Source: Notolepis coatsorum
Lineage: Eukaryota; Chordata; Actinopteri; Aulopiformes; Paralepididae
NCBI GenBank assembly: GCA_963971535.1
Contig: OZ020594.1
Coordinates: 111,336,751-111,400,750, forward strand
Reading direction: 5' to 3'
DNA: 64,000 nucleotides
The notes beneath the pieces are model-generated. The model had not been told where the DNA came from and made no database searches. It saw only the letters and a program-made list of their open reading frames with translations. The position numbers and the translations under genes are program-made. Shown here in pieces: positions 10,183-21,267 of this stretch. Numbering within the stretch: the stretch's first letter is position 1; each line of letters starts with the position of its first letter.

Positions 10183-10825
10183 AAAGTAGCCTCGCCCTCG
10201 ATCCGCTCCACAACAACATCTTCCTGAATGACTGACACACGCTTTGTGTGTTTCTAGTGTAAAGTGTCTCTGTGACGGAACTCTACTGGACCAAGGCTTT
10301 CTACTCAATCATCTGGATCAGAACCTTCTTCTTGTGGAACCAGACAGCAGACTGGACACCACAACATCTCTAAGTACAAACATGTAAACATTGTTTCCTC
10401 TTATTGCTCCTCCTTGCAGAAGCGGCTCGAAAGGAGCCTTGAAGTTGTACAATCCATAGGTGGCGGGTGAGCTGGACATTAGGGTAGGCTGTAGATGGGA
10501 TGGTTTTCCTTTTTCTTTTTTGCTTGCATGCAAACGGTGCTGTCCAGGTTCTGATTTCATACAATACACACACCCACTAGGCTACTACAGCGAGCCCCAC
10601 TCATTTCATATAGTGCAAATTAATTGTTCAAATGAAGACATCCAATATTATTAACCATTGTCTTACCTTAATACAACAACAAAAAATTCGACGTTTCACG
10701 CATCAATGATCTTTTCGGCTTTAAGATTGTCTGTGAGATCACTTTCAATGTGAAGCTGCTTTGAAAACAATGTACATAGTAGCTCTAAAAAGTTTCCACG
10801 ATTTGATTAACTCTGACTCAGTCTC
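10183..10825. other. No gene recognised
   Basis: Unique-looking sequence between two minisatellite regions. I found no domain-bearing frame or repeat I can name. Confidence 0.4.
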
Positions 10826-11105
10826 ATCATGCCCTCGTACAGCAAGCCCTTGGCCTCAGGTGATCCGTGTTATGCCCAGGCGGCATGTAACTTGGAATGG
10901 AGTTCCAGGTCTTGGCAGCTCTCACAGAGAGAGCTGATTTGCTAAATGTACTTGTCCTTAATGGAACAGCCAAGTCACCCGGTACAACAGTTCTGGTGAA
11001 CCTGGAGGTGAAAAATCTGAAAGTGGGGCTAGACCATGGAGGATTTTGAAGACCAGACTGGCATCGGTTAGTTTGATGATGCGGCGTGATTGGTTACTGC
11101 CTGCA
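10826..11105 (-). pseudogene. LINE RT C-terminal fragment, minus strand
   Basis: On the minus strand one frame gives IKLTDASLVFKILHGLAPLSDF. After a frameshift near 11005, another gives VVPGDLAVPLRTSTFSKSAL followed by SVRAAKTWNSIPSYM. Together these resemble the post-RT C-terminal region of a fish LINE (a block ending in WNSIP). It is broken and truncated on both sides. Similarity is by motif only. Confidence 0.5.
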
Positions 11106-11335
11106 GTCTGGAATGTTAAACGGCCACCACACCTACTGCCATTGACACCTTGGTTGGCCGACCCTTGCGTATTGTCACCACCGGGCTGCAGCAGCCCACA
11201 CACACAATATCATAGCCTAGGCTGCCTATAATAATGCGCAGACTGTGGCTGCTGGTTTGGGTCGGCATAGCCTCGCCTGGCCTTACATACCCGCCGCCTA
11301 TGGTACGAAATTAATCGAAATTAAAAATTTAAATT

Positions 11336-11749
11336 AGAGCCACGCTCAGCCTTCAGAGCCAGGCGCCACAGTACCTCTCAGAGCCACGCTCAGCCTTCAG
11401 AGCCAGGCGCCACAGTACCTCTCAGAGCCACGCTCAGCCTTCAGAGCCAGGCCCCACAGTACCTCTCAGAGCCACGCACAGCCTTCATAGCCAGGCCCCA
11501 CAGTACCTCTCAGAGCCACGCTCAGCCTTCAGCGCCAGACGCCACAGTACCTCTCAGAGCCACGCTCAGCCTTCAGAGCCAGGCCCCACAGTACCTCTCA
11601 GAGCCACGCTCAGCCTTCAGAGCCACGCTCAGCCTTCAGAGCCAGGCGCCACAGTACCTCTCAGAGCCACGCTCAGCCTTCAGAGCCAGGCGCCACAGTA
11701 CCTCTCAGAGCCACGCTCAGCCTTCAGAGCCAGGCGCCACAGTACCTCT
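11336..11749 (+). repeat. 44-bp minisatellite, about nine copies
   Basis: The unit begins GAGCCACGCTCAGCCTTCAG and continues AGCCAGGCGCCACAGTACCT. One partial unit (about 19 bp) is inserted near 11600. It ends abruptly at the start of the hAT-like element at 11750. Confidence 0.93.
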
Positions 11750-12063
11750 TAGTGTTGTCAAAAATATCGAAAAATCTATACATATCGATTCTGAATATTT
11801 AAAACGGTTTCAATACTTCATTTCTTTTTGTATAAGGAAGTTGCATTGTTCATTTCAATACCTGTAATAGTACAGTAGTCCACACACACACATGTGCATT
11901 CAGTTAAGTCGGAATATGACTGTAATACAAACAGTTCAGTTTGTCAGGTACATGCAACACAGATTACAGTGTTTACATCTGTCTTGCTTGAGAAAATACC
12001 ATGTTCTGCAATAAAAATGATTGAAGTGAGATGAACAGTTATTTTTAAATGTGTGATCTAAAG

Positions 12064-12675
12064 CAGTGGTTCCCAAAGTCGGGGTCGCGACCCAAAGGTG
12101 GGCCGCGAGCAGCCACGGATGGGCCGCGAGATGATTTATAAAAATATAAAAAAAAATAAAAAAAAATAAAAAAAAACATTTTTTTAATTTTTAATTTTTA
12201 AATTTTTTAATTTTTTTATTTACTTTTTTTTGTCAGGCCACTGAATTTAGAAGCAGGCCAGGACAGTGTTTCTAGTTGTATTCTAAAATTCTATTCTATT
12301 GTATTCTAAAATGTGACTATATGGTTTTATATTAACTTAATAAATAAACAAAAACGAAAAATCTACTTATTTCAACGAACATTTCAAACTAAATAGCAGA
12401 TTATGCACATAAAACGCTGAAAACAACCGAAGCAACAATAGTATTTTAATGAGGCTATTATTATTATCATTATTATTTTGCAACAAGTTAGCCCTCTCAT
12501 AAATAGCACATATAAATGAATAACTAACTTGAACTAACTTAATAGGATTGAAGTGATATTTGGCTTAAAAAATCGGTCGCCTGGCAAAAATAAAAAGCCA
12601 GACGATGTGCATTGGGCCGCGGTTCTCTGACGCCTTATTTTCTGGGCCCCGGCCTGAAAAGTTTGGGAACCCCTG
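12064..12675. mobile_element. Non-autonomous hAT element with 8-bp target duplication
   Basis: It begins CAGTGGTTCCCAAA and ends TTTGGGAACCCCTG, the classical hAT (Charlie-like) terminal inverted repeat. It is flanked by ATCTAAAG at 12056-12063 and at 12676-12683, the 8-bp duplication expected for hAT. The interior is A/T-rich without a coding frame. Confidence 0.85.
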
Positions 12676-12683
12676 ATCTAAAG

Positions 12684-13358
12684 TAGGGATGTCCAGATCA
12701 CGTTTTTTTGCTCCCGATCCGATCCCGATCATGTGATTTTGAGTATCTACCGATACCGATATTTCCCGATCCGATTTTTTTATTTTTTTTTTATTCAACA
12801 AACATGACCATGTTCACGTCTTAAACTCATACTGAGGCCTTAGTTTTGGTTTTAAATTGCATATCATCATTCATTTATTTATTGTCACACAGAGCAGAAG
12901 AATTTTGCCAAAACAAACCAATAGTATCCAGCTGCAGAACGGCAGGCCAGCCACAATCTCGGACCCAAACGCATTTCCTTTGATTTAATTATACATCAAA
13001 TGATTTATGAAGTTAACTTTTCACCTGGATAACGTCAACATTCAGGGTGAATGTAATGTGAGAAATTGGGATTAATTTTTCTTTTTTTTGGGTCTGAGAG
13101 TGTGGCTGGTCTGCCGTTCTGAAGCTGGATACTATTGGTTTGTTTTGGCAAAATTCTTCTGCTCTGTGTGACAATAAATAAATGAATGATGATATGCAAT
13201 TTAAAACCAAAACTAAGGCCTCAGTATGAGTTTAAGACGTGAACATGGTCATGTTTGTTGAATAAAAAAAATTGCAGATTCTTTTTATAAATTTTTTTTG
13301 CCGATCCCGATCTTCGGAAAATCACGTGATCGGCCCCGATCGGATCGGGACATCCCTA
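12684..13358. mobile_element. Fold-back TIR element inserted at the same target site
   Basis: Termini are TAGGGATGTCC and GGACATCCCTA. The flanks are again ATCTAAAG (12676-12683 and 13359-13366). The arms are long inverted repeats: about 12790-12970 pairs with about 13085-13265, for example the CTGCTCTGTG / CACAGAGCAG segments. The whole therefore folds into a hairpin with a loop of about 110 bp. There is no coding content. The 8-bp duplication points to hAT mobilisation. Confidence 0.8.
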
Positions 13359-13611
13359 ATCTAAAGATAAACAAAGGGTTTTAAAAGTGTTATATTTATC
13401 TTCTCTTATAGTACGAGAGAGAAGCTGAGGAGCATCAACCAGCAACAAAAGCTACATTTTTTATTTTAATTTAAAAAAATTTAACATTTTAAGATTGAAC
13501 CTTTTCCCCTGTGGTATCGAAAATGGTATAGAATATCGATACTTTTCAAGGTATCGTTTCGAAGTTAGAAATTCCAGTATCGTGACAACACTAATCCCCT
13601 CTATCAGATAG

Positions 13612-13614
<3 letters not shown>

Positions 13615-13645
<31 letters not shown>

Positions 13646-13646
13646 G
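13615..13646 (+). repeat. (ATT)n microsatellite
   Basis: About ten ATT units. Confidence 0.9.
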
Positions 13647-13932
13647 GATACAGGAGTTTGGGTTCCAAGAGCTTCTTCAAGTCGATTCTACAGACGGACT
13701 GTTTCTATCATCGGAATTAAATAATTATAATGATAATAAATATGACAATTACGTTTTGCATTTATAGTCATGACTCAATGAGCAATCTGAGCATTACCGG
13801 TCTATGTACAGTACTTCTCTAAGCCGTCTGGCTCACAGTTAACCGACTAGAATAGATGAACGAATTCCATATAAATCTATAGTTCATTAACAATGCAGCA
13901 GCTGATACTGTATACACACACACACACATACA

Positions 13933-14036
13933 CTTCTGAATAATTCTGTTTTGCCTCAATATATACTGTATATATAATTCTGTTTTGCCTCAATATACAG
14001 TATATATAATATATTGATGCAAAACAGAATTATTCA
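13933..14036. repeat. Imperfect palindrome
   Basis: CTGAATAATTCTGTTTTGCC near 13937 pairs with the inverted GCAAAACAGAATTATTCAG near 14018. A third direct copy of the TAATTCTGTTTTGCCTCAAT segment lies between the arms. Confidence 0.7.
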
Positions 14037-14455
14037 GCAGTGTGTTGTGTGTGCATGCACGCGCTGCGGTGGGCAGGAGCGTGCAACAAGATGGTATATA
14101 AATATGGTATATTAATTTAATACCTAGTGTGCTGTGTTATGACAATACATTTGAATCTAATCTAATTGTGCACGCGGCCCTCACATTATAATGAGCTGGA
14201 CTGGTGTGTGTGTGCGTGTGGTAACGTGAACGCGATATCTGCCATGCGAGACTAGGCGAGAGGCTGTATTCAAATCTGAAGTGTTCAACGTTCCGACTCC
14301 TCCCCCGGCTGCACTAGTCTACTCTCGTCTACTTTCGAGGCGAGCCGAAATCAATCTCGAACACGCCTTTTGTTTGCGCAGCATTCTACTCTACATAAAA
14401 CATTTCCCTCGATTTGGGGTTTTGTAGTCGGACTCGGAGAGTTGTTTTGATCACC

Positions 14456-14551
14456 ATGGAGACAGCTAAGAAGAGACGCCGTTCTCAAATGTGGGAACAC
14501 TTTGATCTGATCAGTCCTAATAAGGTATGTGCTTTATACTCTGAGCTTTGA
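14456..14551 (+). pseudogene. BED zinc-finger start of a hAT-type transposase
   Basis: ATG at 14456, in a good context (CACCATGG), begins METAKKRRRSQMWEHFDLI followed by SPNKV. This matches the N-terminus of BED-finger hAT proteins: basic stretch, aromatic W-x-x-F block, then the first Cys region. The reading then gives CALYSEL and a stop at 14549-14551, so the CxxC and later HxxxH ligands are not all present. After codon 23 the sequence is GTATGTG, which could be a 5' splice site, or the finger may simply have decayed. The 47-bp array starts at this point. Confidence 0.5.
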
Positions 14552-15505
14552 GGGAAATGTAGTTTAATAAGGTATGTGCTTTATACTCTGAGCTTTGAGG
14601 GAAATGTAGTTTAATAAGGTATGTGCTTTATACTCTGAGGTTTGAGGGAAATGTAGTTTAATAAGGTATGTGCATTATACTCTGAGCTTTGAGGGAAATG
14701 TAGTTTAATAAGGTATGTGCTTTATACTCTGAGCTTTGAGGGAAATGTAGTTTAATAAGGTATGTGCTTTATACTCTGAGCTTTGAGGGAAATGTAGTTT
14801 AATAAGGTATGTGCATTATACTCTGAGCTTTGAGGGAAATGTAGTTTAATAAGGTATGTGCTTTATACTCTGAGCTTTGAGGGAAATTTAGTTTAATAAG
14901 GTATGTGCTTTATACTCTGAGCTTTGAGGGAAATGTAGTTTAATAAGGTATGTGCTTTATACTCTGAGGTTTGAGGGAAATGTAGTTTAATAAGGTATGT
15001 GCATTATACTCTGAGCTTTGAGGGAAATGTAGTTTAATAAGGTATGTGCTTTATACTCTGAGCTTTGAGGGAAATGTAGTTTAATAAGGTATGTGCTTTA
15101 TACTCTGAGCTTTGAGGGAAATGTAGTTTAATAAGGTATGTGCATTATATTCTGAGCTTTGAGGGAAATGTAGTTTAATAAGGTATGTGCATTATACTCT
15201 GAGCTTTGAGGGAAATGTAGTTTAATAAGGTATGTACATTATACCCTGAGCTTTGAGGAAAATGTAGTTTAATAAGGTATGTGCTTTATACTCTGAGCTT
15301 TGAGGGAAATGTAGTTTAATAAGGTATGTGCATTATACTCTGAGCTTTGAGGGAAATGTAGTTTAATAAGGTATGTACATTATACTCTGAGGTTTGAGGG
15401 AAATGTAGTTTAATAATGTATGTGCTTTATACTCTGAGCTTTGAGGGAAATATAGTTTAATAAGGTATGTGCTTTATACTCTGAGCTTTGAGGGAAATGT
15501 AGTTT
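14519..15505 (+). repeat. 47-bp minisatellite, 21 copies
   Basis: The unit starts AATAAGGTATGTGCTTTATA and continues CTCTGAGCTTTGAGGGAAAT, then GTAGTTT. The block spans 987 bp, exactly 21 x 47. Units differ by single substitutions (GCTTTA versus GCATTA, AGCTTT versus AGGTTT). The first unit overlaps the end of the BED-finger coding fragment, so the array grew from it. Confidence 0.95.
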
Positions 15506-17390
15506 CGAGTTTGACGCTCGTATCGGAGCATTGGTTTCACAGCCTCCTCATTCTGGAGCCTCGTCGTTCAGATAAACAAAGGTACATTAGGTTAATATCC
15601 ACCTCTCTGTTTTGTTACAGTAAAATCTGCTTTTATTCATCTACTGACCGCACATCTGATCTGTTGGGCGTTTCTGCCACTTTTCCATCCAGACTGGGCC
15701 TTGACCAGAGGTAGCTGGAGCAACTAACAAGCTAAGCTGCTATGCTAATGCTAATGCTACACCACGTTATGAGTTTGTGAGGATATGTGACGTTAGATCA
15801 GAAACTGGTGCGACTCACTCTCTGTATAGAGAGAGAAATGTGCGTTTATTCAGCTCGTTACTAATAATAACTGAACATCTCAACTGTTGAGCGTTTCAGC
15901 CACTGTTTTCGGCTTTACTTGAGAGGCTTTGCTAATGCTTCTAGGCAGTGTGCGAACCATACCATGGTCTTCGGGGAGCTCTTAGTGTTTTCTTGGGGGG
16001 GGGGGGGGGGGGGGTTGGCCGGTCAGCGGCGCGCAGCGAGGACTTTGCTGTAGATGAGTAATGTTACAGAACCCACACAGGTCTGCATGCATGATGAAGA
16101 CGCACATATTGAAATACACATGCTCAGATTAGCCCATCTGATCCAACACTAAAAGACACGAGACAAGCGCAACACTAGGGGCACACCACCTCTTAATATA
16201 AGGCTCTGTAATTAGAGCAACGTTATGCGCCTGCTGTGAGAAACATTTTCCTACCGGAGTCACTGAGCAATAGAGAGACGCAAACTGTTCTGTTTTCAAT
16301 TATTATTTTCTTTTGGACAATAAACCTTACAAACTACATCAGCTGCAGCCTGGACATTCAATTCTGTCAACATCCACAACTTTTGTTACCCGACCCGAGT
16401 AGAAAAACATCTAAGGTGCATCGTGGCACATTGTCAAAATATTAGCGAATGACAAGCGGCCACTACACATACCATAGAACATTAATAAATGAGCAATAAT
16501 GATAATAGTTACTGTAATTAGGAAAAGCAGGTCTTACCTTAAAATAGAAGCAGATGTTTTGTTTTTTCTTCTGATAAAACGTGGGGAAAGGTTGATTTGT
16601 GCCTGCAGCTGCACCACGCTCCGATGCAAGAATAGCATGCATTTTGCTATCTATTACGCGAATTAGTGAGCAATCATGAATCATACATTTTGTCATTTTA
16701 CGCATTCTACATGATGATGATACAGAAAATTGAGAAAAATAGAAATGCATGGCAAACATGCTTGCGGGACACGGAACAACTCATCACTACAGCCCCAGCA
16801 TCATAGAGTCTCTTGAAACACCGCTATCTCCAAACTTCCACTCCTCTCGAAACTTTCTTTTGTTAGGTGGTCCCACTCTCGCTGCCGCTTCTTCACCCAT
16901 ATGGTTCCACATATTTGTAACCCATTTAACGTTATTAATGAGCTAACGTTAGCTAATCGTGATGGCAGGCGGACGTAACGTTGGCTCCCTACAGTGCAAG
17001 CAGGCGCTGCAGAAGAAGAGTAGCGGATGTGACGTCGGTAAACAACTAGGATAGATTGACGTGCAAGGGGAGATTGGGGGCAACAAAAAAGGCGACTGTC
17101 ACCACACCGCAGTTTAAATTATTTTACATGACTATTTTGTTACCCGCCACGTGGCGGACAGACCTCTCAGTGTCACTTGCCAAACCTCAAATCTGCCCGC
17201 GGGTGGCGGGCTCTAATTTCGGGCCCTGCGCAGCAGCCTCGGATATGAACCCTTCATTAGCAAAATCCATGACGTTATCTTAGCAGTGTTTCTCATCTGT
17301 TTATCTGATGTACATTATCCTAGCTTAGCTTAGGAGTCCATGGTAAAGTTGTATTATTTACAGTTTACCAATGTTACGAGCTGGCTCAAG
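15506..17390. other. No gene recognised; contains a G homopolymer
   Basis: A pure G run lies near 15997-16013. A possible small exon (flanked by TTTCACAG near 15540 and AAAGGTACAT near 15583) could belong to the BED gene, but this is weak. No domain-bearing frame was seen. Confidence 0.35.
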
Positions 17391-17639
17391 CTCACAACAA
17401 GAAAGGGGAGACACAGGCACAATTTAAGAAATGACTAAATCATTTATTGAATTATACTAATTATCAGCCCATATGAATATCAGTGTGTGGATGAGAGTGT
17501 GTGTGCAGCATGAATGTTGTAAGTGTAAAACCAAAGTAAGTGTCCAAACAAACAAAAGGAACCAAACAGGTGGGGAGATCGACGGAGACTAGAGGAAGCC
17601 TCCCTCTATATCCTGACTGGGACACACCGACCCAGGTGT

Positions 17640-18143
17640 TCAAGTTTCAAGTTTCTTTATTAGTTGTCATACAAAAGTACAGAATACTTTTATATAAAAT
17701 GCTTCTTTCTGTTTTGCTCCAGAGATTGTGCTAGATAAAAATAGATAAGTATAAAATAGAAGTCAAGTACGTCGACAAAAGTGTTCAATATACAATATAC
17801 AATGCAGAGTAGAAAAGTAACGGAGTTACAATACAATATACAGTACAATGCAGAAATGGGATGAGGTACAATTTACAGTAAGGTGTAATGAGGTATGAGT
17901 TGTAGAGCAAATTCTTTACCAATAAATATAAAGTGTGTTAAGTGTCTAAAGTGGGAGCTGCAGTGAGTTGTTTGTTTAAAGTGAGTGTGTGCGTGTGGAT
18001 GTGTGTGCTGTGAGTGTATTTGATGGTTTGTTACGTAGTGTTATTTTCATTTAGCATCCTGATGGCCTGAGGATAAAAGCTTCTTCTGAGTCTCTCTGTG
18101 CTTGCCATGAGACTCCGGTATCGCTTGCATGACCGTAGCAGTT
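17640..18143 (-). mobile_element. 5'-truncated LINE insertion with target duplication
   Basis: On the minus strand this contains the last 25 or so codons of the LINE ORF2 found at 61759-63153 ([20 protein letters not shown]) and the full 3' UTR ending in the TTGAA-type tail. It is flanked by CAGGTGT at 17633-17639 and 18144-18150, a 7-bp duplication typical of target-primed insertion. Confidence 0.8.
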
Positions 18144-18150
18144 CAGGTGT

Positions 18151-18950
18151 GACCCAATTAGCCTGATTACCCTCCCCCACGGCACTGACCCAGGTGTGCC
18201 CCAATTAGCCTAATGACCCTCTGCCAGCTCCCCCCACCAATCCTGTGAAACAGTGACAGAGCAAGCAAACAACTGTGGGGGAGGGTCGTCACACCAAACA
18301 ATTATTTTTCAATCTTCTGTAGATGTCCACGATATTTGTGTATATTTTTTTGAAATCTTTATTTCATTAATATTGCCTTTTTAGTTGTATTTTCATTTAA
18401 TTTTGTGTACTTTCTGATGAGGACGTGGTCTTAGTTTTTCCAATGTGACCCTGGAAACACCACTTGGAAGACAAAAACATCTGATTGGCCAGAAACAACA
18501 GCTGCCTGCATCAATAGCCTATCAGATGTTTTGCATCAAATTAAATGCAATATCATAGGCTTATATTCATAGATCACAACTATAGCAGTGTATCTGTCTA
18601 TATATACACCCATGTGTTTTTCAGTTATTGTGAAAATCTTCCTGTCAGCCTCCAATTTGTTAGCCTTGGAAAAGAGCACTACCTGTATAGCTGGTTAAGG
18701 ACTGGTGGTTCTTGCTAGGCTCTCTGTGTTCCTGATGAATTTCAACTGAAAAGTTAGACCTTTGTTTGTTAGGATGAATGTAAAATGTACTGATATTTCT
18801 TTCCTTACTTTCCCCCAAGATTGGTCTGAATATGACCACCCCTCCTAGCCTCTCACACCTTGGTTTGAGAGTCTGTTTGGTGGACTGCATGAAACCGTCA
18901 CAGCTGGACCAGGAGAAGAGCTGTTTGGACTGCATGGAAACAAGTATGGA
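18151..18950. other. No gene recognised
   Basis: AT-rich sequence without a recognisable frame. A 63-codon frame from 18832 has several Cys (CLVDCMK, SCLDCMET) but no family I can name. Confidence 0.35.
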
Positions 18951-18955
18951 AATGT

Positions 18956-19205
18956 TGACTTTAATCTGTAAACATTATCACTTTATAAATGTTGACTTTA
19001 ATCTAAACATTATGACTTTATAAATGTTTACTTTAATCTATAAACATGACTTTATAAATGTTGACTTTAATCTGTAAACATTATGACTTTAGTCTGATTT
19101 TATAAATGTTGACTTTAATCTCTAAACATTATGACTTTAGTCTGACTTTATGAATGTTGACTTTAATCTCTAAACATTATGACATTATGAAAGTGTTTAC
19201 TTTAA
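18956..19205 (+). repeat. Irregular minisatellite, about seven copies
   Basis: Units of about 36-55 bp built from GTTGACTTTAATCT, AAACATTATGACTTTA and TAAATG, with internal deletions. Confidence 0.85.
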
Positions 19206-19639
19206 AAGCCTGACAGGCCCAGTACTGGGCCGAGATTAATTTCACGTCATAAATCGATCAATACAGTCCGTATTAATTAATGTTGCATTTCTTTTTCAAA
19301 TGTAGCGAAGAGTAAAGACCCTAACCCTATCAAAACGGCAGTCACAGTGTATATTTTCAGCACTGTTTGTTTACCAATGATTTTAACCTCTTAAGCGCTA
19401 GCTATATTTTCAGAAAATTCGCCTAAAAGTACTTAAGTAAATGGAAGATTGCTCCACTTCTAAAAGTCCATCTGCATGTTCTTGGTATCTAGGGACCTCA
19501 GGGAACATATTCCCAGTGTCAGAAATATTGTGTCTGTTACTAGGCTTGAGTAAATTGTAATGAACCAAAGGAGAATATACATTTTCTTTTTGTTTATTTC
19601 CATCTTTGACGGTGAATAACACCATGCTAACATTGGGCA

Positions 19640-19880
19640 GCAAATACCGTGAATGAAATCTGCTGTAACATTACAGTTACTTTTTTGTAATGTAAATCAC
19701 TCCACCATCTTTAATGAGATTGAGACACGTTTTTTTCTAGAAACTAACTACGTTCTGACAATAACATTCCGGTTTGTTCGACCCGTGAGACATAATCACG
19801 GAAAAAAATTATTTCACGTCGGAAGGCTCAAAGTTTGACAGGGGCAGGCGTGAGCTGGGTAGTGTAGTTTTATGAAATTC
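19640..19880 (-). repeat. Old diverged copy of the 2.73-kb unit (left part)
   Basis: The segment around GGTTTGTTCGACCC ... GTGAGCTGGGTAGTGTAGTT matches the reverse complement of the unit around 26420-26540. The homology resumes at 22588-22640 (CATCGAAAG ... ATAGGACTACA). The sequence between was inserted later. Confidence 0.6.
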
Positions 19881-19898
19881 TTAAAGGTCCCCTATTGT

Positions 19899-20067
19899 GG
19901 GCACCAGGGTGGCGCACCACGTAACTGCGCTGCAGTGCAATGCGGCCGTTCCGGGTTCGACTCCCGGACCCGGCGACCTTTACAGCATGTCCTCCCCCTA
20001 TATCTTCTCCCATCCTTCCTCTCTGCAAGCAATAAAATGCCAAAAAAATTATATATATATAAAAAAA
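19899..20067 (+). mobile_element. tRNA-derived SINE with 6-bp target duplication
   Basis: The head is tRNA-like, with an RNA polymerase III B box (GGTTCGACTCCC near 19954) and an upstream A-box-like TGGCGCACC region. The body (CCTTTACAGCATGTCCTCCC) and the AATAAAATGCCAAAAAA tail match a common teleost SINE form. It is flanked by TATTGT at 19893-19898 and 20068-20073. Confidence 0.78.
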
Positions 20068-21030
20068 TATTGTAAAAATGGCCTTTTTCGTTTTCAAGCA
20101 ATGTGGGATTGTACCAACAGTGAGAAAATGTTAAATCTGTACCAAGTGCAGTTTCTGCTGTTCAGCTCTCCCTACTGAAATAAGCCATTCATATTTTACT
20201 GGATCTGTGATGTGTAAGAGGCGCTGACCAATCACTGTTAACACTTTCAATGCCAGCAGGGGGCACACGATTTAGTGCTTCCGTGCCACCACCCACTTCA
20301 ATGATAGCGCTCTCATATTTGCGAACGCATAAACTACATCTTAAATTATGTGTCTAATCTAGCTGTTGCTTATCAATGACTTGTTTGCAGTCAACATTGT
20401 CGAAACGGATTGTTTTTTAATCGGTTCATTTCCGTTTTATACCATTTTGCACACGTTGATATCTCTGTGAAAAAAGCTCTGATTATCCTAAGACTGGTAA
20501 AATAAATTCCTTACCTCAGATCAGATGTTCTCCAAAAAGATTATTCCAATTCCTGATCGCCATTCCAAATATCGATCGCGTTTATTGATCCAACGCTGGG
20601 TACTGGAAATATGTATTCTACACTGTTCTGGGGCTCGGCAATTAATCCAATTGTCTCGGGTGACTTGTCTGAGAAGTAAAATGAGGAAGCAGGATTTCTT
20701 TCCCCCCATGTGTTTCATTCAATCCATTCCAAAGGGGTGCAGTACCACAGGGAGAGACAATAGGGGGCGGTATTTTCCCAATGGAGCTCAGAGAGAGTTT
20801 GCAGCACTAACGTGAGGCTAGATTGATGAAATATGAATTCAAATCGCTAATAAAGAAAAAACTAGATCTCTCGTCGTTGGCAATGAACGGTCGGCATGAA
20901 CAAATGAGTAATCTCGTTGTTGGCATTGAAAGTGTTAAGCTAATATCTGCATACTGAGCCGCTACTGTGGTTGTAGCCACCGCCCACAATCAACTGAACA
21001 GTGATTTGAGTAAGTTAGCATAACGTTAAA

Positions 21031-21267
21031 ATGATGAGCAGGACATGTGCTGTTCCTGGCTGCCAACCAGCGAATACGTCCGTGCACTCGTTTCCTAATA
21101 ATCGTGCTCCGGAAGCAATGGGCCAAGTTAGTTTTTTGGATTTTCGCAAAGACTGCATTGAGAATCAAGGACTTTATAATGCTGGGGTGATTTCCTGGCT
21201 GTTGCTAAAGAAGGGAGCTAGCCTGTACCAAGTCTTCGGGACCCGAAAGAAGGTATCGAATCAGTAA
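21031..21267 (+). pseudogene. THAP-like N-terminal fragment
   Basis: The frame begins with two Met codons and then RTCAVPGCQ, the Cys-x4-Cys start of a THAP zinc finger, followed by SVHSFPN, the usual HxFP-type block. The later Cys-x2-His pair expected of a C2CH finger is not seen and the rest is unlike known THAP proteins. It ends at a stop after 78 codons, near a possible splice donor (CAGTAAGT). THAP domains are DNA-binding and sit at the N-terminus of Kolobok and P-type transposases. Confidence 0.45.

Larger units (their letters stand above)
11750..13593. mobile_element. Outer TIR element (hAT-like, non-autonomous) with nested insertions
   Basis: Terminal inverted repeats TAGTGTTGTCA (11750-11760) and TGACAACACTA (13583-13593) bound the element. 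Next to both ends are ATCGA/TATCG-rich sequences typical of a fish hAT-derived MITE. No transposase is present. Two further elements lie inside. I could not confirm its own target duplication because the left side abuts a minisatellite. Confidence 0.65.

Noticed and set aside
9866-10308. Long minus-strand frames with a repeated 14-residue pattern
   Set aside because: They follow exactly from the 42-bp minisatellite; no start context or family supports a gene.
11336-15505. Regular repeats that might be mistaken for a CRISPR array
   Set aside because: Units are contiguous minisatellite copies with no unique spacers, and the genome is vertebrate.
16463-16759. 98-codon minus frame
   Set aside because: Low-complexity aromatic-rich translation with no family and no supporting context.
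19899-19980. Possible functional tRNA gene (B box present)
   Set aside because: The sequence continues into a SINE body and A-rich tail with a target duplication; no proper cloverleaf seen.
20525-20815. 96-codon plus frame inside the Kolobok-like element
   Set aside because: No recognisable domain; it lies upstream of the THAP-like start without splice signals I trust.
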